The notes under the pieces are model-generated. The model had not been told where the DNA came from. It was given only the letters and a program-made list of their open reading frames with translations, and did no database searches. The translations under genes and the position numbers were made by a program. This document shows positions 38,123 to 52,200 of a DNA stretch of 64,000 bases, piece by piece (position 1 is the stretch's first letter; every line of letters begins with the position of its first letter). This stretch comes from Cyanoderma ruficeps (Eukaryota; Chordata; Aves; Passeriformes; Timaliidae), in the NCBI GenBank assembly GCA_008694505.1, contig VZDJ01000594.1, positions 13,568,014 to 13,632,013 on the forward strand, in the 5' to 3' direction.

Positions 38123-38543
38123 GGTCTGGGAATGTGGCTGTGTGCGGGGGCTCATGGAGGTTCATTGCTTTGTGCAGGTGGCTGTGCTTGGGGAGCTGCT
38201 CACATGGACATAAGTGTGTGTGTGGGGGGTGTGGATGGGTGTGTACGGGACTGTACTTGGGAGAATGGGCACGGGAGTGTGTGTGTGAGTGTGTACAACC
38301 CCCTGATTCCCATCCCCGTGCTCTTGTGGGCAGTGGTCAAGCAGAACTCTGTTCTGGGGGCGCAGCTGGGGAAAGCCAGGGTGTACAAGGGTGGCTGTGG
38401 GGGTGCAGTGAGTAGCTGGTGAGTCTGGGGAGTGTAGTTGTAGATGCACATGTATAGTCCAGATCTCTGCTACTGGACAGTTTACATTGCAAAACTTTCA
38501 GGATCTTCCCAAGGGAAAAGGAGGAAGTTCATAATAATTGGAT

Positions 38544-38544
<1 letters not shown>

Positions 38545-38575
<31 letters not shown>
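38545..38575. repeat. (AG)n dinucleotide microsatellite
   Basis: About fifteen uninterrupted AG units. The next 250 bases are unusually AT-rich for the window (GGGTTTTTTGTTGGGG, AAAATAGAATATTTTTGCC). Confidence 0.95.
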
Positions 38576-38577
<2 letters not shown>

Positions 38578-41500
38578 CCCAGACCCCTGTAATGTTAATG
38601 ACTTCGTTGGGTTTTTTGTTGGGGTTTTTTTTGTATTTTCTTTTGAAATGGGAAGAATGCAATTTTCCCTTCAATTTCCCAAGTTGAAAACAGCTGGACA
38701 GATTAATCCAATCAAACTTGAAAAAGAAAATCTCTCTGGACTGAGACCAAAAATAGAATATTTTTGCCTCCCCAAAAAGAAGCACTTTAGGAAAGTTTGG
38801 AGTAATGCAGATAAGTCCTAAGAGGGAGAGGCCAAGAAACCTGGATACCAGCTCAGCCCAGCTGAGTGGTCAGGCTTGGACAGTGGCACCCAAAAACTGT
38901 GTCAAACCCTTTTCCTGTGGCAGCATTGCCAGCTCATTGCTTGTTGCTGAGCAGGGGCTGCCTGGCCAGCAGCAGAGCTGAGTCCTGGCCAGGGCTCCTG
39001 CCTGACCAACCCTGCTCTCCTGGGAGACCTCTAACTCCCCTTCTCCAGGCTCTGCTGCTCCCTCTAGGGAGCTGCCTGTAACTGTCCTCCTCTGTCCTCA
39101 CTCCATTTCTCAGTGACACATGTCAGTCATCCAGGACACATCAGCCATGAGGACACATTAACCCCAACTTGCCCTGGAGGGCCTGGCTCATCCTTGCCCA
39201 TCATGGGTAACCCAGATCCTCCTGGCTCTGCCCTGTTTCTGGGACTCCAGTGTGTGCAGTGGCTGTCTCTGGAGCGGGGGACATGGGTACTGGGGGGTGT
39301 CCAGGCCAGTCCCGCTGCAGCGTCTCCGATCGCTCAAGCAGGGGGATATGTTGTGACCCAGGGTACCTAAAGCAGAGTGCAGAGGTTGGGCAGAATCTCC
39401 TCTCGAGGAACAGGTGCTGGGAGATAACTCCAGCATCCTGGAAATGGCTGTGCTGGCCTGGCACACACTAAGCAGTGTTTGTGAGGGCAGTGGGCTCTGG
39501 AGGCTGTCAGGGAGTTGCCTGATGCCAGGGCACCCCTTAGCTCCCCTGCCCCAGAAGAAGGGCAGAGCAGAGGCTCCCTCACTCCTGGGTCCTGTTTCTG
39601 ACTGCCAACATCTCATCCAGGTGAGACAGCTTCCACTCCATGGCCTCATTACTTGCCCTGTAACAAAGGCAGCAGCCATCCTCCGTCTCTAGGGAGGGGG
39701 ATCTGCTTGTGCACACCCCTGGAAGGCAGAGCTGCAGGAAAAGTGACTACTGAGGTGGCTTCGTGCCCTGAAAATTGCCCATGGACCAGCACCTCCCACC
39801 TATCCTAGTGGCTGTGAATCCCTCCCCACAGGAGGCACCTGGAGCAACTCTGCACAGATGTGCTTGGGCAGCCTTATCCAGCCACCTCCCCACTGCCTCA
39901 GCCAGCAGCCTGGCCCTTTTGGAGACATGCTCTCCTTGCCAAAGGCAGTGCAAGGGTTGGGATCCCCCATCGTGGTCAAACCAGCTCTGCCGTGGGGTGT
40001 CCCCCCGCACAGCCAGTCCCTGTGGTGTGTGGGAGGCAGCGTGCATGGGGGCTTGCTCCAGCCCCATGGGATGGTACCCACAGCTGGGCTTCAAACCCTT
40101 CCTTGCACCTTGCTGGGATGGAGGCACCCTCTGCCAGGAGCTGGGAGGAAAATGAAGAGGGAAATCTGCCTCACTGCAAGGATGCTCCCAGGGATGGCCA
40201 GAGGCAGCCAGGTCCTGCCTTTCCACCCTGACGCAAGGGCAGCGTGGCTGAGTGCTGGTGCTGGCCCTCACCCACTGCCCCGGGCTCTGCCAGCGCCCCA
40301 GCCCTGGGCAGCTGGGAGGACTGGCCGGGCCAGACCAGTGGCCACTGGTGTGGTTGGTCCTGAGTCACATCAAGCAAACTCGGGCGAGTTGTGGGGTGTG
40401 AGCCAGCAAGGAGGCAGTGATGCCGGGGGCTCCAGTGCTGCTGGGCTGGGGAAGTTTGGCATGGTGACTAATGCTGTCACAAAAGGCAGGGTCACCCTGA
40501 CCCCACACCCAGCCCTGACTCATGCACCTGTCGCTCCAGTCCCATGGGTGCTGCCGGGCAGGGGAGCGAAGAGAACTGTGCTTCGGGATGTCAAAAGCTG
40601 GGTCAGTGGATGGCTGCATGGGCTCCCAGCAAACCTCCCCTTCCTCCTCCTTCTCCTCATCCAAGCTTCCCCTCACTTTAAGATTCCCCAGAGCTTCTCC
40701 CTGCACTCCTTCAGCCTCACTCTCTTCATCAGATGTGCCTCATCTGCCCACACCTGCATACACAGACTGGCTGGCCCTGGTGGTCCCAGAGGCCATCAGC
40801 CCCTCCAAGGCTGCAGTATGGCCAGGATTGTTTACGTGTCCAGAGCAGGCTGTTCTCCCATCTGGTCACATCTGAGGGCCCACAGCCAGTCTGTAAGAAC
40901 AAGTAGGAGCAGCATGATACATATAGAGATCTCAACCCCTGCATTCTCCTGCCATGGATTTCTAGTGGGTCATCCTTAGACACGGCAGAAATGCAGAGAT
41001 GCATGACTGCCCAGGACACAGGCCTTGGAAGTTGCTTATCACCAGGCAGAAGGGGCTAGAGAAGGGCACATGCCAGGAGGAAAGGGGGGAAGAATGCCAG
41101 CAAGTTATGGACTGAGTGCTGAGCTGCTGGAAAGGAGTTCTGATGGAGATGACAACAGGAGAGCCAGCCCCATTCTCCCAGGGGTGTGGAGCCTGTGGTG
41201 TGGGATGCTGGCAGGACCTGCTCCTGCACAAGGGAAGGGGAACAGAGCAGACAAGGTGCAGGCAGCCTGAGGGCTGGGCAAGAGGATATGCAGTGTAAGA
41301 AGATGGAGGGATGGCAAGAGGGATGGAGAGACAGAGAAATAGAAGGATGGAGGGAAGGGAGGATGGACAGGAAGAGATATGGATGCTTCCCCGGTCCCCT
41401 GCACAAAGCACCTCCTGGTACATCATGTAACCTGCTGAAAGAAGGGGCTGCCCGGGTACTTTGGCTTGGGCAGAGGAGCTCCAAGGGGTATTCCCACAGC

Positions 41501-43769
41501 GCCCTGCACCACGTACTTCCGCATCATCTTTTGTGCGCTGGCTCTGGGGAGCAACCACCTTCATTCCAGCTCTGACAGCACCCCACATCCCCTCCTGGTC
41601 TCTGCAGAGTGTGGGGCTGCTGAGCAGTGCTGGAGATGGGACAGAAGCTTGGAGGTGACAGGTCCATGACCCACTGATGCTGCATTCCCAACTGGGGGCC
41701 TATAGTAATGATAAGGACAGATGCAGTGCTCTCAGAAAGCTCAGCTTTTTGCCCTGAGCTTTGATGGTCCCATCAGGACCAAAGCACCCTCCATCAGCCT
41801 AACATGCCTGCCTTCCCCCATCCCTGCTCAGAGGGGCCAGGTCCTATTCTTAGTCCCCCCGTTTCCAGGGGCCACAACAGGTGCTTAATCTTGTGCTTAA
41901 GGGCTTTGCCAGTGTGACGCAGAAGAAAGGTTGGAACAAAAAGCTCACCTGGCTCCTCTTCAGCCCCAGGACATTGCTGGGACATGAGGAAACAGGTCCT
42001 CCCCTGCCTGCCCCTGCTGTGAGCACCAAGACTGTGGGACAGAGTGGCTGGTCTCCTCCCCAGGTCAGCAGGAGTGTGCGAGTAAGACACCTGCTCTTGG
42101 AAGTGATTATGAAAGGATAGAAGTGTTTCTCCTCTGATTCTCCATGGCATTTATGTTGTGTACAGGATCCTAACGAACATGTGTGCTCCTGAAGCCTGGA
42201 AGCAAGGGTTCCTTCCCACAGGGAAGGAGCTTCTGGTGGGAAGGTGTCCTGCTTTCACCAGGGGGGATCTCTGGTGAGTCCAGGCCAAGGGCGGCACATG
42301 TAATCCCTGGGGTGGCCTGAGAAAGAAAGGGGTTCAGAGGACCTGCTGAGGACACCTGAGCCAGGAAGCTGCCTGAAACTGGAGGCTGTTCCTCTGCCCT
42401 GCCCCTGCCTGCTAAGTGGGGGTTCAGACAGTCTGTTCCAGAATGTAAAGAGGAAATGCAGGACAGGAGTCAGGTCTTGTGTGAGAGAAAGTGGAGAGAG
42501 TGGAGCAATGGCTTCTATGTTAGAGACCATTGTGTGTCATGTCCACAAGTCTGCTGGTGTGCTTTGTCCTACCCTGACACCACCTCTCTCATCACCACTC
42601 TGAACCTCCTTTGGTGGCAGGTGACTAAAGGATGTCCTGACACCATTCCCAAGCTCCTGTGGGACACTGCACATCACTTGCTGGATGCTGGGGGATCCAG
42701 GAGGGCAGCAGCTGTGGAGGAAGTGATGAGTGCTGGGTTGTGTTGTGGCAGGAACCTGTCTATTCTCAGGTCCTTGCCTGAGGGATGGAAGGTTCTGCAC
42801 CCTTGCCTCTTGCTAAACTGTGTGGGCAAGGAAGTTGGAGGGTAGATGCTGGCTCTGTAGCAGTGTCCACACCTGCACACAGGCTAAGCCCACTCAGGAG
42901 CAGAGCTGGGGACAGGAGAACAGCCAGCAACCTCAGGAGTACAAAAGGAACCTCAGTGGTGATGCCACAATACTGCACCCAGGGAGAACCACCATACTCT
43001 TAGGCCTCACCCTCAGATTGCAATTAATTTCCCGAAGGAAGAGCATTTTCCTCTCTGGTGCAAACAGGAACCATCACACGAGCACAGAAGGTAGCTCCTG
43101 TCAGTGCTGCAGTGCTGGTGGGGAGATACACAGTACTCACCTGGTGGAGAGTGATTTGCCAGCTGCCAGGCAACTTTTTATGGCCCAAACACCAGCCCGG
43201 GGTGGGCTGTGAAGGCTGGGGATGGTGGGGGCCTGCAAGGGTACTGCCTGCCATCCCCCATCCCCAGTGCCCAAGTGGAGGCCCCTAGCCCCAGAGTGGG
43301 CACTCAAACTAAGGGGACACCAAGTATCCCCACAAATGGGAAGAGGCTGCATTGGGGGAGATTGCATTTGCTGTGAGCCCAGTGAGCCTGGGCTTTTCTA
43401 GGGCCACCCTCCTGTCCCCAAGGGAGCAGCAGGGTGACACAGGTGCAAAGCACAGCTCCCAGATGAAAAATACTGCACCCATCGGGAATCCACGAAGGTA
43501 AGGGATGCCCAAGAACTAAACTGATGGTGCCAAGGAGGTGGGTAAAAATTGGGTGCCCAACGTGGGAGAGCTCGTGGGCTGAGGCTGGCAGTGCTTGGTG
43601 GCCCTGTTGAGGGAAGGCAGAACCACATCCAAAGTTTCTCCATAGGCACTGGCCCTGCAGCACTGCTCTCCTGGTATTGGGTTGGGGAAACCCAAAACGG
43701 GGCTGGCACATGGGATGTACACGGCCATTCTCCATGGCCACAAACACAGAGTCACACCCCCAGCATGTG
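38576..43769. other. WNT6-WNT10A intergenic, right part
   Basis: No coding exon, RNA gene or known mobile element was recognised. The sequence is unique-looking, apart from a short GATGGAGGGA-rich patch near 41300-41380. Confidence 0.4.
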
Positions 43770-44970
43770 TCACTGAGGCTCATACCCCTGTGCACACTGA
43801 CAGGCACCCACAGGCCTCGCACCATCAGGAATGCCTTCCTGCACAACCACAGCTCGTGCCAGCACCCCCAGTCCCCATGTGCACACCCTGATGAACCTCA
43901 ACCATCCCCTGCACACCTCACGCCACAGGGACACTCACCCCCACTCCTCCTCCATGCCATGCACGGACCTCTCCCTGTGATCACCCACTTCATGCCCCAC
44001 GTATTTCCTGTCTTCCGGTACACTCACTCCCCACACACCCCACACCATGCACTCTCTCCATCCCCATTAATACCCATGCCCCCATACCCTGTGTCTCAAT
44101 CACATTCAATCCACACTGTCCACAGTGTCCACACTCGCCTTACATCCCACGCACATTCGTTCCATACCCAGTGCACACAGGCATTAGGATTGAGAACAGT
44201 CATACCCTCAACACTCCACACATGCTCACACTCACCACTCACACTTTCCCTGTACTCCATGCACACTCACCCTACTATGCACGCTCACCCCGTGCCATGT
44301 AACCTTACGCCACACCTAGTGCCTGCTCACATCCCCTATGCCCTACGCACTTAGTCCACACATCACACCCCATGCACCTCACCCAGCCATGCACACTCAC
44401 CTGTGCACTGCTTTCTCCCCGTGCAGGGGTAAAAGGGTCCCCCCTACTCATGCATGCTGTGCACACTCACCCTTGTCCCACACACACTCAACCAAGCCAT
44501 GCACAAATCACCCCACACCCTGTGCCCTCACCCACACTCGGTGCACTCTCACGATGAGCATATTCACTCTACACCTGGTGTATGCTTATCCCACATCACG
44601 CACACCCATACTCTGTGCACACTCTGCTTCCTTGGGCACACCGCTACACCCCACGCCCACAGCACCTTTCCCCCATGCCCTGAGCACACTCCCCCCAGCA
44701 GCGTGCAGTCCTCCAAGTCCCCACAAATATGGTCCCACACCATGCACACTCACCTCTCACCCCACGTACAGTCCCCACACCGTGCAGACATGCCCACGGG
44801 CCACGTACACCCAGCTGTCCCCGCTCTTCAGCCCCACGCCGACATGCTCACCCCACACCACGAACACTTACCCTGCGCCCTGCGCGAACTCTCCGCGCTG
44901 GGCATTCCCACCACACACACTTCTCAGCGCTGTGCATGCTCGTCCCACACACCGTGCCCACTCACCCACG
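43770..44970. repeat. Degenerate CACACTCACC-type array upstream of WNT10A
   Basis: For about 1.2 kb, variants of CCATGCACACTCACCC and CACACCCCAT recur every 15-30 bases. The region is extremely poor in G on this strand. Long open frames through it are a by-product of the repeat and encode nothing recognisable. It ends where the WNT10A CpG island starts. Confidence 0.65.
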
Positions 44971-46240
44971 CTGTGCCCACCCCACGCCGCTTCCCCTCCA
45001 GCCCCGCGCCCACTCTCCCGCCGCCCGTGCCCGCTCGCCCCCCCGCCGCCCGCTCCCTCCCCGGCAGGCTGCGTGCGACACGCCGGCTCTCCGCCCCGCT
45101 GCCACCCTCTGCCCCGTCCTTCCCCCGCGGGCTCCTGTCTGGACGTGTCGGGACTCGGGCTCCGGGCGCTGAGTAATGCTCAGCGCAGCGCGATCCCAGG
45201 CAGAGGCGCTGCCGCCGCCACTCCGCGCCCCGCGCTCCCGGGGCGCTCCGGCCGCGACCGTGCTCGCTCCGCCGGAGGCCCGGCGACACCGGTGGCGGGG
45301 GGCGGCGGGGGGGCCGCGGCTCCCCATGTGCTTGCGGGCCCCGCGGGAGCCGCGGAGCCGCTCGCCCGGCAAGCCCTGCCCACGCCCGCCGCGGCCCCGG
45401 AGCCCCGGGGCGCCCTGGAGAGCGGAGGGGGAGCGCACCCCGAGGGCCGAGGGACCCCCCGGCCCCCCGGCACGTCCCGCCATGGGGGGCTGAGCCGGGG
45501 GGCTGTGCGCGGCGGGGCGGCGGCGGGCAGGGAGGGAGGCGCGCAGCCCTCGCCGGGCTCGGAGGGCGCCGGGGCGGCGGGAGGCGGGGGGGGCATCCCG
45601 GGAGGATGGCAGAGCCGCCCCGGCGAGCCGAGCCCCGGCGTGCAGGGAGCCAGTGAGAGGGAGGAGAGGGGAAAACACAAACAAGCAAACAACCCACAAC
45701 AAACAAAGCGGGCAGAGAGCAGCGCCGAGCCCCGCCGCCCCTGCCCCAAAGGCGCCCGCCCGCCCGCAGCCCGCACAGCCGCTGCCCCAGCGAAGATGCG
45801 CCCGGCCCTGGCCCACGGACTCTGCTCGCTGCTGCTCAGCCTCTGGGTACCCAGGTAGGAGCTGCACCCCTCCATCCCCAGCCCTGCCGCTGAGAGCCCC
45901 GGCCCCACGGAGAGGGCGCCGGGAAGCCGCCGCGCCCAGCCCCGCACCGGGGGCGGTCTGCCCAGGGGGCTCCTGGGGGGGTCCCACCGCCCGAGCCCGG
46001 CCTCGCACGCCTGCGGGCCCTCGTTCAAGGTGTTGTCAGGGCTGCTGCCCCCCTCCGCCTTCCCGCGTCCCGACGGAACGCCGGTGGGATGCGCAGCTTC
46101 TCCCGCTTCAGGAGAAGCCGGTCCCCCTCCCTCCCCGGCCGGAGACGCTCCAGCGCCCGCCCCGACTGCCTCAGCTTCTCCGCTCGCCCGCAGAGGACGG
46201 GGGAATGCCGGCTGGGATGTCACTGTCGTGGGGGTCGGTG
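44940..46240. promoter_or_regulatory. WNT10A: CpG island over WNT10A promoter and first exon
   Basis: This is the largest and densest CpG island in the window, running from the end of the CACTCACC array through the first coding exon into intron 1. It includes G/C-runs such as GGCGGGGCGGCGGCGGGC near 45509. No TATA box is evident. Confidence 0.7.
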
Positions 46241-49200
46241 CCAGCTGGGTCCCCCTGCGACTCCTCCCTGGCTCCGCCTGTCCTAAATGCTAGAGGGGTA
46301 AGAGAGGGCCACCTGCTTTCCAGAAAGCGAACCCCCAAATTCGCCATCCCTCTCCGTCTTCGCCTGTCCCCTGTCCGCTCCCAAACTTGCGCGCTCCAGG
46401 CAGCCAGGGGTTAATCGTGGTGCTGGTATGAGTGGGGGGGTCCCCCGCCCTTCCCCCTCCCTCCAGCCCCTTTAAATATAATTTGTTAACGTTGGGACTT
46501 GTATTAATTAAAGCAGCAGCCGCTGCAGCCTGTGACCTGGGGGCCTGTCACCGTGAAATCAAGTTTAAATCCAGATTTAAAGGGGGAAGAGAGCTGGGGG
46601 GAGCGCTGTATCCTCCTAAGAAGTGTGACAGTGACAGCTTCTTGCCGGTGCCTGGCTCTCCTGAGCCCTGGGTGGAGCAAGAGGCAGAAGGACCTTCCTT
46701 CTACTCTCCGGAGCCCCTACCTCAGTTTCCCCGCAGTGCAATCGGGATAAAGACCGTAACATCGCCCCCAACCCGGGATGCCCTGGGAAATGATGGCAGA
46801 CGCTATGTCAAGCTCAGGACACGCAGGGAGCGAAGTGGTTGCAGTGCTCGGGGCAGGAGCTCCTGGGGCTGGGGATGGTGGCAGCTGCATCCTGCTCTGC
46901 ATCTTTTGTCAGCCTGGGCTTGCTTGACAGTGGGAATGAGTGCAGGAAAGTGGGAAGAAGGTTTCCCCTCTTGTGTAGGGGTTTTGGAGGGATGCACTCC
47001 CTTTGTCTCTCTTCTCCGCTCCTCCTTGACTCTCCCTGTTGGAGTCACCGTGGATTTGCACTGGGGCATATTGATATACTACCCATGAAAGTGATGGGGT
47101 GGGTATAAACACCCTTGGGAAGCTGGAGAAAGCAGCCGCCTGATCTTGACAGTTCTCCATCTCCCCTGAGCAAGCTGTAATTCAGCAGAGACGCTGGGGC
47201 TGAACCCTCCCTCCAGAGCTGGGTGAGCCCTGGGCTGGGGAACTTATCCCCTGACAGCTGCTTCTGCCCGTGTACCTGAACCAGGCTTGCAGGGTTTGAG
47301 GGAACACAGCGGGGAGTAACTCTTCTCCGAAGACCTGGCAGCTGCAGTCCTTCCTCCAGCATCCTCCTCCAGGTCTTGTTTCTGTAATCAAAGTTCAAAG
47401 GGCTTTGAGCTCCTTGCTTCTCCCAGGGACCCAGCTCTTGCCGGTCCCAGGGAACAGGGAAGGACCTTTCTGGGTAGAGGTCCCAGCAGGGCCCAAGCTC
47501 TCCTGAACATGCAGTGGGGTGGTGCTGAGCTCCTGGTGGACCATGCTGCAAGATGCTGGATGCTGCTGGGCATCCCACTGCCTGCTGCTTGCTTTGTGGA
47601 TCTTTCACTTGGACACTGTTTATCCCAGAGTCCTTCAACCCGTTCCCTGGAGTTAATGGCAAATGCTTTCTACTGTCTCCTTCTCTGGATTTGTCTGTCA
47701 TGTGTACCTCCATATTAGCTCCAGGTGTCTCTTTCTGGACATGTTTTGCCTCCCCACATCCCACATCCCATATCCCATCTCCACACACTCCATCTACTTC
47801 CCTGTTTCCCCAGGTAGTATCCCTATTTGTGTAAGTACCTGTACTCCTGCCATGGACCATGTGCCTCTCCTTGCACCCATCCATTTGCTGCTCTCTGTGC
47901 TTCCATGGCCACAGGCATCTGGTTAAGTGGGGCAAGGATGTGGCAGTGGACTTGGGATTGTTGTTGGGAGCTCGAGGATACTTGGCACAGTGCTTGGCTC
48001 TATATTTCACAGCTGAGCTGAAAAGAAAAGGCTGATGACTCCTTTTACCTCCCTTGCAAGGACCAGCAGTGTTGGGGGGATACAGGAGATGCAGGGAGGG
48101 GATCAGCCAGCAACAGGGACAGAGCCAGACCTGGAATGGGACTCCTGCTCCAGGGTCTCTCAATTCTCCCAGGGGGAAACCCACACTTTCTGTGGAAGGC
48201 GAGTTGGGGCAATGTGTGCTGAGAGTCTGCAGTGCCTGGCCAGTGTGGGAGATCCCTGGGGGAGCACACAGAGAGAGTGCAGTCCTGGGAGATGCTGGGC
48301 TCCAGAGGCAGGATGGCCAGATTTGACTGCTGCTGGGCAGAGGCTGCCAGGGTGTCTGTACTGTACTTATGTTGTTGGAGGAGACTGCAGCCCCAGTGCT
48401 GCTGGGTATCTCTCCCTGGATAAGCTGCTGGTGAGCACAGGGTCTTCCCAGCCTTCCCTATATGCAGTGGCTCAGTGTAGATTGAGAAGCATCTCCCTTC
48501 CCCATGTGTGTCCCTCACAGACTTTTCCCCTTCCCCAAATGGAAAACCAAGTGGTTGGCACATTGCTTGCTCTGAGCTCAAGGGTGTCCTTTTCCCTCCC
48601 AGCTCCTGCTCCAATGAGATCCTGGGCCTGAAGCTGCCATCAGAGCCAGTGTTGAATGCCAACACGGTGTGCCTGACGCTGCCGGGGCTGACGCGGCGGC
48701 AGCTGGAGGTGTGTGTGCGCCACCCCGATGTCACCGCCTCGGCCATCCAGGGCATCCAGATCGCCATCCATGAGTGCCAGCACCAGTTCCGGGACCAGCG
48801 CTGGAATTGCTCCAGCCTTGAGACCAAGAACAAGATTCCATATGAGAGCATCATCTTCAGCAGAGGTAAGGGTTGAACGGTTCCCCTCCTGTCCCACTGT
48901 GCAGTACCTGCTCTCTGGAACCCTCACGGGTTCCCCCTGGGCCCCTGCACAGCTCTTTTCTGGCCCATGGGATGAGGTGAGCTCTTCAGCATCCCCATGG
49001 ATGAAGGCAGAGAAATATTATGGTCTGCCAGATGAACGAGCACTGCACTATGGCAAAGCTGCTCCATGCACCATGTACCTGCACTGGCCCTTGTCCTGAG
49101 CTGCTCCTCCCTGACCAGCTCCAGCTGCTCCTGAGGCTCTTTCCAGGCCCTCCTGCTTTCTGGCATTTTCTCCCCATGTGGTGTCGGCTGGTGTATGGAG

Positions 49201-52200
49201 CAGTGCCATGGGTGCACAGCATAGTTGGTGGGTCTGAAGGTGGATACCATGCTCTGGGATTTGGTTTGGTGGATACAGTTGAGCATCTTGGCTCAGTCCT
49301 GCTCTGGGGATGGTGTTTTAGTGTGTTGTAATGAGTTAAAAAGCCTGTAACTAGTGGGACCTAGCTCTACGAGCCTGTCAGCCTGGTGTTCTGCCCTCGT
49401 GTTGGCTTTCCAGTGCAGAGAGCTAAGGGCTGTCTGTTTTCTGAGACCCTAAAGCATGATGGTAGAGGGGACAGGGATACAGGCTGTCCTGGGAGCATAC
49501 CTGCCCACAGAGCCCACAGCTGCACTGCTGAGAGAACTCTCCTAGCTCTCCACATTCTGCCAAGAATCCTGATGCCAGGATCTCATCTCCCTCGCAATCA
49601 TGTTTGGCTCTGCCTGTATCAGGACCTCCCTGGTTGATACTCTCTTCAGAAGACTCTGGGATGCAGAGGGGCTGGCCTGCATGGTGCAGATTAGGGTTGT
49701 GGCCTGATGGGATCTTCTAGAGGACTTGAATGTATCTTTTCACCTGAGTACCCTTTCGTGAAGCCTGTGCCTCAGCGTATTTCTAAGTGCCCGTTGCCAC
49801 AGACCATGGTCAGGAAGGACAATACGGTACCAGGGGCTGACAGTCAGGGTGCTAAGGGCAGGCCAGGTGCCCAGCACACATATCACTCCTTCAGCTCCCA
49901 AGAAAGGTGAAAACTACCTAAGAAACTGCTCACATACCCACTTTGTGAGCCTCTCAGCCTAATGCCCAGCAGAGAGTTGCAACCATGCATTCTTCAAACA
50001 TCCTTCCACATCCTACATCTTCTTTCCCTGGGACTATGAGGAGAGTCTCAAAGAGGAGAAGTTGGCAGCTTGAGGCTTACATGTCACTGAGGGGATGTGG
50101 TGGCAGGAGCCCACAGGCAGCTGTAGCAAGTGAGGAGAAGGCTGGAGAAGGGATCACAGAAACGTTTTGGTGTCTGAAGATCTCTCATGTCCAGGGCAGC
50201 CTGAACAGCCTCAGTGGGTGGAATGCTACCTCAGAGCATGTGTGGCATCAGGGCTGTGGTCCTGCCATGGAGCAGCCCTGGTCCCTCTCAGGACGTTAGT
50301 GCCTGGAGAAGGGCAGTGTCTCTTCCCTCTGTGAGCAGTGCCCAGGTTAGAGCCTGGCAGGAAGGGTGGGGACTGTCAGCCCTGATAAGCATCGAGGTAT
50401 TTCCAGGTCCTCTGAGGAATGCGGTTCACTTCTAGTCTCCTCAGGCGGCAGGAGACACCAACTTGCTGGCTCAAGTTGCTCACACACCCAGACAAGCTTC
50501 CTTGCTCCAGGTCCCACCAAGCTGGGTGAGGAGCACCAGCAGCAGAGAGCATTGGCCTGCATCCCTCCCTCAGCCCACCTTGTCTCCTGGTGGCCTCAGT
50601 GATCTGCACCTCACTTCTGTCTCAGATGCTCCTGCAGCCCTTCCTGCTGTCAGGGCTGTGGCTGGTGGATGTGGGGACTCCCACAGACCCTGGACTCCTG
50701 TCCCTGTCATGATTTATTGGATATGGCTCAGCCCAGGCGCACAGCATTGGTGGGATTCTCTGGAATGGAGACACAACATCCAGCAGCAGGGCAGGATGAA
50801 GGTAGGGCTGGAGCATCAGAGTAGGCAGGCCTCTCCTGGCACTCCTGTTTTGGCATCAGAGGTTGCAGGATGAGCCTCAAGCACCCAAGCTATCTCATGT
50901 AGTTGCTTGGAGCCATTTGCCATGGAGCAAGCCTTGAGCGCTGGGGCCCTGGCCCACTTTGAACCCACTCATGTCCCTCAATAACAGTGCTGGAGCTCTG
51001 AGCTTTGCCTTCCATCTGTTACAGGCACAGCCATCAGAGAGGGGATGCATCTCAGGAGCCCCTGCTGGAGGAGAGGCAAGTGGTAGAAGTGAGGGGTGCA
51101 GGCTCCATGCCGCAGACTTTAATGCATCTGACCTCCGGGGACCAGGTCTCTGCTTTGCGCCCTGCCTCGTCCTTGCCGTGCCTGGGAATGCAACGTGCTT
51201 GTAGGATCATTGTTTGTAACCTGAAGTGACAGACCCCTTAAATCTTTCATTCCTTTTCCCACTTCTTCTGCCATCAGTTCAGCCGTGCGTGAATCTCACT
51301 TTAAATTATTTGTAGCTGGCTTCTTCCTGCCACTCTCCCTGCTTGGCTCCACTCCCCAGCTCTGTCCTGTCCTCCTGCATCTCTCACATCTTCTCCAGTG
51401 TGGGGATGAGCCAGACAGGATGCAACACTGCTCCGAGCTGTCCCATGGTGCCTGTCCCACACTCTGCCCAGTATCCAGGCACTCAGTGGAGTCAGGGACC
51501 TCATCCCCTGGGGACAGACAAGAGGACAATGGCAAATGAGTGCCCATCTCCTCATCCTGCTGAGTTGATCCTAGAAGTTTGAGTGCAAGTCCTGAGGAGA
51601 CAGGAAGGAGAGGCTTCAAACTGGACAGTGCTGGGAGTCTGGGGTGGCCTCAGCATAGCTGGAGGCAGGGATGCTCACAGCATGCTGGGCAGAGCACAGG
51701 CCTGGGAGATGCTGCCATCCCTGGGGCATGGGAAACAGTGGCTGTGAGGCACAAGAACAGGTCACTGGAGACCAAGTGCCCAGGAGTTTACCATCCTTGC
51801 TCTCACAGGGCCACTGGGTTCTTTTGAGACATCACCATGGTCTGTGGGTTTTTCAGATCTGGTCTTTTGATGCTGCATCCTTGGGGTATGAGATATTCTT
51901 TGTGCCCTCTGTTGGATCTCCAGTGCCATATGCACCCGCCATCCTCCTTGGCCCGTGACCGCTCCATGTTAAGCCAGGCTCAACAGTGCTACTGCAAATC
52001 CTCCTCCAGTCTTCCCTGGCTCCCCAGCTGGCTGCCTATGTACTCACCGCCTTCCTGCCCATTCTCTGGCACTGTCACTTCTGCCAGGACTCTTCTGTCC
52101 CTGGTCCCATGCTTCTCTGCTGTACCTCCCTCTCCCTCCATGTGTTCGCCTGGCTGACAGAGACATCCTCTCCTGACCTCAGGAGATGTAGGGGGATGGA

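Noticed and set aside
38444..38821. 125-codon frame with an ERERER run and Lys-rich end
   Set aside because: The run is the AG microsatellite translated; the remainder has no similarity or splice context.
43677..45795. Very long open frames on both strands upstream of WNT10A
   Set aside because: They arise from a low-complexity CACTCACC array and a stop-poor CpG island; the translations are Pro/His/Ser or Pro/Ala/Arg-rich with no recognisable domain.
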